Below, piece by piece: positions 16,431-26,015 of a stretch of 43,496 bases of DNA. The translations under genes and the position numbers were made by a program. Origin of the DNA: Gemmatimonadota bacterium (GTDB lineage: Bacteria; Gemmatimonadota; Gemmatimonadetes; Longimicrobiales; Gaopeijiaceae); NCBI GenBank assembly GCA_022826005.1, contig JAJDVT010000068.1, forward strand, positions 1-43,496, given 5' to 3'. Under the pieces are notes generated by a model. That model saw nothing but the letters and a program-made list of their open reading frames with translations. It was not told the DNA's origin and searched no databases. Within the stretch, counting starts at the first letter, position 1. Each line of letters opens with the position of its first letter.

Positions 16431-16796
16431 TCAGCGCCCTCCGCCGCCACCTGCGCGCCCCTGACCGAGCCCGCCGTCCCATGCGACGCGTTCGAGGTTG
16501 GCCTGCATCGCCTCCTGAAGTGGACGGATGAGCGTGTACGTGTGGACACCTGTGATCAGGAAGACCTCGGGTTCAGTGCGGGTCATCTCCGCGGCGCCGG
16601 CCGCGATGTCGAGGATCCACTCGTAGTTCTCCTCGACGGCGCCGCGGTTAGTGTCGCGGACGCAGTACCACACCCGCGGGTACTCCGGTACCACGTTGGG
16701 ATCGTCGCCCGCGTTGGGGATCACGTGCAGAAGACGGTTTCCCGAGCAAGTGGTGCGGGCGAACGGGCGCGCCATCACGTATCTTGCCATCAGCTC
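16431..16796 (-). pseudogene. Remnant of an AbgB-like M20 family amidohydrolase gene
   Basis: About 120 codons on the minus strand match the C-terminal dimerisation region of M20 peptidases of the p-aminobenzoyl-glutamate hydrolase B type: HVIPNAGDDPNVVPEYPRVWY, EENYEWILDIAAGAA, MTRTEPEVFLITGVHTYTLIRPLQEAMQANL. The metal-binding N-terminal half is missing: upstream the frame runs into the opposite strand of the NHL gene promoter and coding region. The part before the match (ARPFARTTCSGN) is already altered. No complete start or ribosome site is seen. I read this as a truncated, non-functional remnant. From 16797 to 16914 I see nothing else but the ribosome site of the next gene. Confidence 0.75.
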
Positions 16797-16914
16797 GGGC
16801 GGAAGGCTGATCCGGACAACGGCTGCCAGCACCGGCAGTTCCTCGGACTCCACCGGCCGGCCTCTGAATCCACCGACGCGGCCCGGGGCCGTGTCGCCGA
16901 AAGACGGAGGAACC

Positions 16915-18111
16915 ATGACAGGCTCCAGGAAGCGCTCCCTCTTGGCAGCGGCAGGCCGCCCACATGCCGGCAGCCGCCTCCTTTCCAGTCTGCTCCCGTG
17001 CCTGTTGCTCGTCGCGGCCTGCACCGCCGATTCCGGCCCGCCGGAAGGGGATGCCGGGGCATCCACCGCCGCCGGGATGCCCACCGGCGTCCCGCCCTCC
17101 TTCCAGGTGGACCCTTCCTGGCCGCGCGAACTCCCCGACAACTGGATCCTCGGGTCGATCACCTCCCTGTTCGTGGATGCCCAGGACCACGTCTGGATCA
17201 CGCATCTCCCGGAAACGCTCACGCCCGAGGAGATCGCAGCCGTCCAGGACCCGCCGATGGGCGAATGCTGCGTGCCCGCCCCTGTGGTCATCGAACTCGA
17301 CCCGGACGGGAATGTGGTGCAGGCATGGGGCGATCCGGCCACCCAGGACGTCTCCGAGTTCCCCCGCAACTCGCACGGCCTCTTCGTCGACCACAACGGT
17401 CATGTCTGGATCGGCACCTACCGCCACCACCGCGTCATGAAGTTCACGCGAAACGGCGAGCACCTCATGACGCTCGGCCGATACGACGAAAACGGCGGCA
17501 GCAACGACACCGAACTCCTGGGCGGCCCGGCCGGAATCTGGGTCAATCCCGAGACCAACGATGTCTTCATCGCCGACGGCTACGCCAACCGGCGCGTCAT
17601 CGTCTTCGACGGCGAGACGGGCGCCTACATACGCCACTGGGGTGCCTACGGCGAGCCTCCCGACGACGAGGCCCGGTACGCCTACAACGTCCGCACGGCG
17701 GACAGCCCGCCCCCACCCCAGTTCTCCACCGTGCACGGCGTCGTCGGCTCCAGCGACGGCCTCCTCTACGTGGCGGACCGGCGCGGCAACCGTATCCAGG
17801 TCTTCCGGCAGGACGGCACCTACGTCACGGAAAAGACGATCGCGCCCCTGACCCGCGCCTCCGGTTCGGCCTTCGTGGTGGCGCTGTCCCCCGACGCTGA
17901 CCAGCAGTGGCTCTACCTCGCCGACGGCACCAATCACAAGGTGTGGATCCTGCGCCGCTCGGACCTGGAGGTGGTCGGCGAGTTCGGGCGAGGGGGCCGT
18001 CAGGCGGGCCAGTTCATCCGTCCCCACGGGATGGACGTGGACTCGCACGGCAACATTTACGTGGGCGAGGCGTCGACCGGAAGGCGGGTGCAGAAGTTCA
18101 TCCCCGGCTGA
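16915..18111 (+). CDS. NHL-repeat beta-propeller lipoprotein
   Basis: The protein of 398 residues has a signal and a lipobox (VAAC, Cys36), followed by NHL-type propeller blades. Examples are SLFVDAQDHVWITH, HGLFVDHNGHVWIGTYRHHRVMKFTRNGEHLMTLG, VFIADGYANRRVIVFDGETGAYIRHWG, LLYVADRRGNRIQVFRQDG and a final HGMDVDSHGNIYVGEASTGRRVQKF. The ATG at 16915 is preceded by GGAGGAACC, a near-ideal ribosome site. Such proteins are often annotated as peptidyl-alpha-hydroxyglycine lyase-like, but the fold alone does not show an enzyme activity. It ends tail-to-tail with, and overlaps by 14 bases, the TonB-C-like gene on the other strand. Confidence 0.85.
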   Translation: MTGSRKRSLLAAAGRPHAGSRLLSSLLPCLLLVAACTADSGPPEGDAGASTAAGMPTGVPPSFQVDPSWPRELPDNWILGSITSLFVDAQDHVWITHLPETLTPEEIAAVQDPPMGECCVPAPVVIELDPDGNVVQAWGDPATQDVSEFPRNSHGLFVDHNGHVWIGTYRHHRVMKFTRNGEHLMTLGRYDENGGSNDTELLGGPAGIWVNPETNDVFIADGYANRRVIVFDGETGAYIRHWGAYGEPPDDEARYAYNVRTADSPPPPQFSTVHGVVGSSDGLLYVADRRGNRIQVFRQDGTYVTEKTIAPLTRASGSAFVVALSPDADQQWLYLADGTNHKVWILRRSDLEVVGEFGRGGRQAGQFIRPHGMDVDSHGNIYVGEASTGRRVQKFIPG

Positions 18112-18385
18112 AGGTGACCGGCATCTCGATCCATATCCCGACCGGCCGGCCCTCGCACCTGGCGGGCTGGAAGCGCCCCCGGCCGATCACCCGCACCGCC
18201 GCACGGTCCCAGAAGTCCAGCTCCGAACTGGCCTTGACGACGGTTCTCCCAATGCGTCCGCGTTCGTCGATGAAGGCGTGCACAATCGTCTCGGCAAAGA
18301 ATGAACCGTTCGGCGGGATCCGTCCGTACTGGATCGCGCGCGAACCCTCCTCCCGGATCAGCCGATCGATAGTCTCCTGGTTCAC
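18098..18385 (-). CDS. TonB C-terminal-like domain protein, unit 1
   Basis: This short protein (95 residues) is essentially one TonB-C-like domain: VHAFIDERGRIGRTVVKASSELDFWDRAAVRVIGRGRFQPA, then a PVGIWIEMPVTF strand. The start GTG at 18385 overlaps the stop of unit 2 as GTGA, which suggests coupled translation. An ATG at 18430 would add 15 residues. It has no signal or membrane anchor of its own. It may act with unit 2 or be a leftover of domain duplication. TonB-C domains normally contact TonB-dependent receptors, but no receptor or ExbBD gene is nearby. Confidence 0.6.
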   Translation of the reverse strand: MNQETIDRLIREEGSRAIQYGRIPPNGSFFAETIVHAFIDERGRIGRTVVKASSELDFWDRAAVRVIGRGRFQPARCEGRPVGIWIEMPVTFSRG

Positions 18386-18816
18386 CAAACGGGGCCTTTC
18401 TCCATTCGCGCATGTGCGAGTGGAGTCCACATCTCCACCGGCTCACAGTTGACCGTGGCGGGCCGGAACTCCAGGCGCCGCGCGCCACGAATCGCCGCCT
18501 GGTCCAGGCTGCGCTGCCCCGAACTTGTTTCAACTTTCACCTCCGTGACCCGCCCGAGGGTGTCCACCAGCAGCAGCAGGTCGACCGGACCCCTGGGAGG
18601 AGGCTGGACGCCCAGGCGAGGGTCCTTGATGAGAAAGATGGTTTTCGGTAAGGGCAGCGGCCTGTCCGTCGGGGCCTGCGGATCGCAGGGGGCTTCTTCC
18701 AGCCGAAATGCTGCGTCGGCGCCCGGCGGCGTGGTGGCGCACCCGGCCGTAACGGCGGTGACACCAAGCCACATGGCCGCGCTGGTCAGTTGCGGGCGAT
18801 TCCCCATTCGATCCAT
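18382..18816 (-). CDS. TonB C-terminal-like domain lipoprotein, unit 2
   Basis: The 144-residue protein starts with a signal and a lipobox (VTAGC, near residue 26) followed by a Pro-rich linker. It then carries one TonB-C-like domain: VDLLLLVDTLGRVTEVKVETSSGQRSLDQAAIRGARRLEFRPATVNCEPVEMW. The ATG at 18816 overlaps the end of the decayed unit 3; an ATG at 18807 is an alternative. A lipid-anchored TonB-C domain is not a standard energy transducer, so a binding role is more likely than energy transfer. The units lie in the order 3, 2, 1 on the minus strand. Confidence 0.65.
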   Translation of the reverse strand: MDRMGNRPQLTSAAMWLGVTAVTAGCATTPPGADAAFRLEEAPCDPQAPTDRPLPLPKTIFLIKDPRLGVQPPPRGPVDLLLLVDTLGRVTEVKVETSSGQRSLDQAAIRGARRLEFRPATVNCEPVEMWTPLAHARMEKGPVW

Positions 18817-18966
18817 AGCTCCACCGGTTTGCAGTTCACCGTCGCAGGCCGGAACCGGGCAAGTCGAAACGCGCGGAGGACAGCCTGATCCATCCGGGAC
18901 TGGCCGGTAATGACCTTGAACCTTCGAGTCCTTTACCCTGCCGCGCTCGTCAACGAGGAGCAGCAT
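18786..18966 (-). pseudogene. Frameshifted TonB C-terminal-like domain, unit 3
   Basis: The frame from ATG 18966 reads MLLLVDERGRVKDSK and then goes wrong. Leaving out one base near 18921 restores KVITGQSRMDQAVLRAFRLARFRPATVNCKPVELWIEW up to the TGA at 18786-18788. The corrected product aligns without gaps to unit 2 (GRV...GQ...DQ and FRPATVNC.PVE). So this is a third copy broken by a one-base insertion, or a sequencing error. No signal peptide or ribosome site was found upstream of 18966, which points to decay. Confidence 0.7.
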
Positions 18967-18998
18967 GGTTGCGTCGCGTCTGCGCTTCCGGCGCCATC

Positions 18999-19030
18999 TT
19001 GACAGATTGCTCGTTACAATCGGGTATACT
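18999..19030 (+). promoter_or_regulatory. Possible sigma-70-type promoter of the sortilin-like gene
   Basis: TTGACA (18999-19004) and TATACT (19025-19030) are both close to consensus, but the 20-base spacing is longer than the usual 17. The site lies 69 bases before the ATG at 19099. The same GGTATACTC string is seen in the minus-strand site at 15096. Confidence 0.35.
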
Positions 19031-19098
19031 CCCTCCTGAAGCAACCCGGGAACCCGCACCCGCGAACCCCCAACGACACTCTCCCAGGAACGAACCCC

Positions 19099-22290
<3,192 letters not shown>

Positions 22291-22332
22291 GGCCCCGCGG
22301 CCGGCGTCATGCAGCCGGGCTGCGGCGATACG

Positions 22333-23286
22333 CTATCCGGCCGACGGCAGCGCGTCCACGTACTCGACCATCCGCTGCTGCTCCTCCTCGTTCGGCATGC
22401 GCCCCAGTCCGGCGCCCAGATTGTCGAGCATGTGCTCGGGGTTGCTGGTGGCAGGCGTCACGCAGGTTACGGCGGGGTGGGCCGCCGCGAACTTGATGAA
22501 GAACTGCGCCCAGCTGTTGGCGCCGAACTCGCGCGCCCAGTCCGGCACCTCGCGGTCGCCGACGCGGTTCCACAGACGCGTGCGGCCGAAGGGCACGTAG
22601 ACCAGCACGCCGATCCCCCGCTCCTGCGCCAGAGGCAGCACCTCGTCGGCGGCGTCGGTGTTGTCCACCGCGTAGTCGACGCCGATGAAGTCGAGCGGGT
22701 AGTCGCGCATCGCCTGCATCAGCCCCTGGTACTGGGGACCCCGGGGCGTAAGCGTCGTGCCGATGTAACGGATGCGGCCCTCGGCCTTCAGCTCCTGGAT
22801 GATCGGCATCTGGACGGGCAGGTCGCCCAGGTTGTGGACCTGCATCAACTCCATCTCGTCCACGCCGAAGTACTCGAAGGAATTCTCGATCTGCGTGCGC
22901 GCCGCCGCCGGGTCCGCGCCTCCGCCCCGCCGGGCCACGTTGACCTTGGTCGCCCAGAAGATTCGGTCCGTGATCCCCAGCTCCCCCGCGAGGCGTCCGG
23001 CAACCTCCTCCGAGGTTCCGTAGCTGGGCGCGGTGTCGAAGACCGTGCCGCCGTTCTCCACGAGCGCGCTGAGCACATTGCGCAGCTGGGTTACATCGTC
23101 GCCCCGCGCAACCCGCTGGAAGGTGGCGGAGCTGCCCAGCCCCACGATCGGGACCTGCTCCCCCGTGGACGGGATCGCCCGGGTCATCATCTCCTGCCGC
23201 TCGAGGGCCCGCAGGATGTCGGGACTCAGGGTGACGGCCGCTCCGGCAGCCGCGGTGGTACGAAGCCAGTCACGTCTCGTCAGCAT
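22333..23286 (-). CDS. Tat-exported aldo/keto reductase, paralogue 1
   Basis: This 317-residue protein starts MLTRRDWLRTTAAAGAAVTLSP, a twin-arginine signal. The rest is an aldo/keto reductase barrel with the full catalytic tetrad: Asp84 and Tyr89 in FDTAPSYG, Lys114 in WATKVN, and His151 in QVHNL. The C-terminal region PATSNPEHMLDNLGAGLGRMP is typical of the cofactor-binding segment. Members reduce carbonyls with NADPH; a folded, cofactor-loaded enzyme would explain Tat use. The ATG at 23286 has GGAGGA eight bases upstream. It is a close paralogue of the product of 31807-32763. The substrate is unknown. Confidence 0.9.
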   Translation of the reverse strand: MLTRRDWLRTTAAAGAAVTLSPDILRALERQEMMTRAIPSTGEQVPIVGLGSSATFQRVARGDDVTQLRNVLSALVENGGTVFDTAPSYGTSEEVAGRLAGELGITDRIFWATKVNVARRGGGADPAAARTQIENSFEYFGVDEMELMQVHNLGDLPVQMPIIQELKAEGRIRYIGTTLTPRGPQYQGLMQAMRDYPLDFIGVDYAVDNTDAADEVLPLAQERGIGVLVYVPFGRTRLWNRVGDREVPDWAREFGANSWAQFFIKFAAAHPAVTCVTPATSNPEHMLDNLGAGLGRMPNEEEQQRMVEYVDALPSAG

Positions 23287-23437
23287 CGGGATTCCTCCTT
23301 CACGGGTGATGCGCCGGATCCTGTCCTCCGGCAGAGTGTCAAGGTCGTTGGCGCACGGGCGCCCCGCCACTTCAAGGACAGCGAAGGGGGCGTTTCTGTT
23401 GGGTGGAAGCATCGCACGCCGGGCCGTATCGCCGGGA

Positions 23438-23455
23438 CCGAAGGTTATATTTCGG
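23438..23455. promoter_or_regulatory. AT-centred inverted repeat
   Basis: CCGAA and TTCGG flank the AT-rich centre GGTTATAT. The TTATAT part could be a -10 or the centre of an operator. No partner site was found nearby. Confidence 0.25.
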
Positions 23456-23478
23456 ATGGGTGCGGGACCGCCCCATTC

Positions 23479-23537
23479 GGGCAACCCTGAGCAGCCGGGG
23501 CAACGTTGAGCGCCTGGGGCAACCTTGAGCGCCTTGA
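23479..23537. repeat. Three imperfect tandem repeats of 19-20 bases
   Basis: The core GGCAACSTTGAGC repeats at 23479, 23499 and 23518, with GCC-rich ends. The units differ at a few bases. The function is not apparent; it is between genes and not translated in a way that makes sense. Confidence 0.6.
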
Positions 23538-23691
23538 GGATGTTCTCATGGATTGACGGGTCGTGCAGCCGCGCCGCGTAGACCGGCGGACGCTGTATCG
23601 ACCAACCGAAACAACCGGCGCCGCTGAAGCGTAGTAACGGTACCGGTCGGCGGGAGGGGCCGGGCGTACAGACCTGCATTGGAGTGTCAGG

Positions 23692-24078
23692 ATGAGCATC
23701 AAGGAACGCTTCAGGAAATACATCCCCGATCAGGACAGGCGCTTTGCCACGATCATCCATGGGGCGTCGGCCGCGGCGGGCGCGGCGGCGGCGGGAGCGA
23801 TCGTTCCCGGATCCGACGCGGCTGCGATCATGCCCGTGCAGGTCGGCATGATCACCGCGCTGGCGGACGAGTTCGGTGTCCCCGTGACCGACGCCGCGCT
23901 CAAATCGACGCTCTACGCGACGCTCGGCACGATCGTCGGCAAGGGCGGCGCCAACATCGTGCTCCGGTGGGTCCCCGTTTACGGCAGCATCATCAGGGGG
24001 GTGGTCGCGGTGGGCGTCACGGAGGCGATGGGCTGGGCCGTGGTGCAGAAGCTGCGCACCGACGGCAAGCTGACCTGA
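23692..24078 (+). CDS. DUF697-like small protein
   Basis: The 128-residue protein matches the DUF697 pattern: a small-residue helix (HGASAAAGAAAAGAIVPGSDAAAIMPVQVGMITALADEFGVPV) followed by a Gly-rich helix pair ending PVYGSIIRGVVAVGVTEAMGWAV. DUF697 domains are usually fused to or sit beside small GTPases, and this one is free-standing with no GTPase gene nearby. Two hydrophobic Ala/Gly helices suggest membrane association. GGAG lies seven bases before the ATG. The function is unknown. Confidence 0.7.
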   Translation: MSIKERFRKYIPDQDRRFATIIHGASAAAGAAAAGAIVPGSDAAAIMPVQVGMITALADEFGVPVTDAALKSTLYATLGTIVGKGGANIVLRWVPVYGSIIRGVVAVGVTEAMGWAVVQKLRTDGKLT

Positions 24079-24144
24079 CGGGCGGGAACGCAAGCCGGAT
24101 CCACCCCACCTGGCCACCGAGGCGCCGGAGCGGCGCCCCCCAAC

Positions 24145-25980
24145 CTAGCGCGCCACCGCCGCGCTGTTGTTCCGGTTGTGTGATGCCGCCCGCAGTTCCC
24201 CCGTCTCCGGATCCCGGCTGACCGCCACCCACAGCCCTTCGCCCGCGAGCCGCGCTTCCGTTGGGTCCACCTCCGTGTAGGCGTAGCCGGCGCCGTCGAG
24301 CACCTCGCGGGGGAACATGCCCGCCGGAACCCGCGCCGTCAGTCCGAGCGTCGCGGGGTCGGTGGCGGGAATGAAGAAGTCGGGGGAGTTGATCGCCTCG
24401 TCCACCGTCATCCCGTAACGCATCACGTTGATCAGCGCCTGGAACGTGCGGTGGTGGAGCCCGGAACCCATGGACGCGAAGCCGAGGAAGGGCTCTCCGT
24501 CTCGGAACAGGATGCCGGTCTCGGTGGGGGCGGGCAGGCGGCCGCCGGGCTCGACGGCCGCGATCTGCTGCTGCTGGAAGGATGCCGGGTCGCCGATGGT
24601 GATCCCATCGACAACGATCGCGGTCTTGCCCCACATCACCGCGTTGATGCTGTGCGTGATGGCCGCGACGTTGCCATCGCCGTCGATCGCCACCACGTCG
24701 TCGGAGTGGCCGGGTCCCCGCGGCGTCCAGTTCGCAAACGGCATCCCCTGCTCCATCAGCGCCCACAGCCGTTCGGCGTGTTCCGGGGTGACGCGTGCTT
24801 CGTCCGTGAACTCGGAGGCCAGGAGCGTCTCCATGGTCCCAGTGGGCAGGAAGTCGAACATGTAGTTGCGGGTGATGTCGAGCGCCTTCCTGAGCGCGTC
24901 CGCCGACTCGGTCCAGTGACCGTCCCCGGCCAGCCCGGCCGCCACGGCCAGTCGCTGGGCCTCGATCAGGGCGACTCCCCCGTTGTTCGGAGGCGGATTC
25001 GTGTACACGGTGTAGCCGCCGCCCAGATCCGCCACGAGGGGCTCGTCCCAGATCACCTCGTACGCGGCCAGGTCCTCGACGGTCATCAGCCCCCCGTCCG
25101 CCTGGATGGCGGCGGCAGCCTTCTTCGCCCACGGGCCGCGGTACATGTAGTCGGTCCCCTGCTCCGCAACAGCCCGCAGCGTCGCCGCCAGCGCCGGCTG
25201 TGCGAAGACATCGTTTTCCAGGTAGGGCGAGCCATCCGGCTTGAGCAGCGTTTCGCGGGTTTCCGGAAGGCGCGCCAGATCGGCGGCCCTGACCTCCCAG
25301 TACCCGGCCACCTTCTTCGGAACCGGGAATCCCTCTTCGGCGACGTGGATCGCCGGCTTGAAGATCTCCGCCCACGGCAGGCGCCCGAAGCGGTCGTGGG
25401 CCGCTCCCACACCCTTCATGAAGCCGCCCACCAGCGCGGTGCGCCCGCCCACCTCGGTGCCGTACATGCCGTCGGGTGAGGACATGTCGATCCCGCCGGG
25501 AATGGACGCCGGGTCGTCCTCCGCGAGCACCGTGTTCCATTCCGCGTTCATCGTGTGCACCCGGCCCGTGTCCGCGTCGTAGTAGACGAGCGACATGATC
25601 CCGAAGTAGCTGATCGGCGCGCCCGCGGTCAGCGCAACCTGGGTGAGGGCGGTCGTGAGCGCGGCGTCGATCGCGTTCCCACCCTGCGCGAGGGCTTCGA
25701 GGCCGGCGCGGGCGGCGAGTCCGTTGTAGGCCACGGCCACCGCCCCATTCATCCCCGTAGCCACACCCGCTTCGGTGCGGTCCACGAGCTGCGCGGCCAT
25801 GTAGGTCTCGTAGTCGTCTGCCCACCGTTCGGGGGACAGGTCGGGCACTGGCGTTCCGGTGCAGGTCAGGAGGGCCAGGCAAACCACCGCGGCCAGGGCG
25901 GGCGCGCGGATACCCGAAGGCGCAGTCAGGCCAACCGGCCGCTCGATCCGGCTGACCTCCTGTGCGACCCGGCTGGTCAT
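24145..25980 (-). CDS. Gamma-glutamyltransferase family protein (lipoprotein), nucleophile Thr replaced by Ser
   Basis: This 611-residue protein has a signal and lipobox (LLTC, Cys40). It carries gamma-glutamyltransferase features: GVATGMNGAVAVAYNGLAARAGLEALAQGGNAIDAALTTALTQV, PPPNNGGVALIEAQRLA, GDGNVAAITHSIN and FQQQ. The family cleaves itself and uses the new N-terminal Thr as nucleophile. Aligned to the E. coli enzyme (TTHYSVVDKDGN), the position of that Thr is Ser426 in GHSDDVVAIDGDGN. Ser may still act as an N-terminal nucleophile, or the enzyme may be altered. ATG 25980 is 35 bases after the S9 peptidase stop, so the two likely form an operon for peptide breakdown outside the cytoplasm. 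Confidence 0.87.
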   Translation of the reverse strand: MTSRVAQEVSRIERPVGLTAPSGIRAPALAAVVCLALLTCTGTPVPDLSPERWADDYETYMAAQLVDRTEAGVATGMNGAVAVAYNGLAARAGLEALAQGGNAIDAALTTALTQVALTAGAPISYFGIMSLVYYDADTGRVHTMNAEWNTVLAEDDPASIPGGIDMSSPDGMYGTEVGGRTALVGGFMKGVGAAHDRFGRLPWAEIFKPAIHVAEEGFPVPKKVAGYWEVRAADLARLPETRETLLKPDGSPYLENDVFAQPALAATLRAVAEQGTDYMYRGPWAKKAAAAIQADGGLMTVEDLAAYEVIWDEPLVADLGGGYTVYTNPPPNNGGVALIEAQRLAVAAGLAGDGHWTESADALRKALDITRNYMFDFLPTGTMETLLASEFTDEARVTPEHAERLWALMEQGMPFANWTPRGPGHSDDVVAIDGDGNVAAITHSINAVMWGKTAIVVDGITIGDPASFQQQQIAAVEPGGRLPAPTETGILFRDGEPFLGFASMGSGLHHRTFQALINVMRYGMTVDEAINSPDFFIPATDPATLGLTARVPAGMFPREVLDGAGYAYTEVDPTEARLAGEGLWVAVSRDPETGELRAASHNRNNSAAVAR

Positions 25981-26015
25981 GCGCCTTATCCGGCTGACTC
26001 CCGCCGCGCCCGCGC

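Larger units (their letters stand above)
23287..23691. other. Intergenic region between the aldo/keto reductase and DUF697-like genes
   Basis: A 405-base gap between divergent genes. I see no credible coding frame. It holds a short inverted repeat CCGAA-GGTTATAT-TTCGG (23438-23455) and three imperfect 19-20 base repeats (23479-23537). Promoters for both flanking genes must lie here, but no clear -35/-10 pair was found. Confidence 0.5.
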
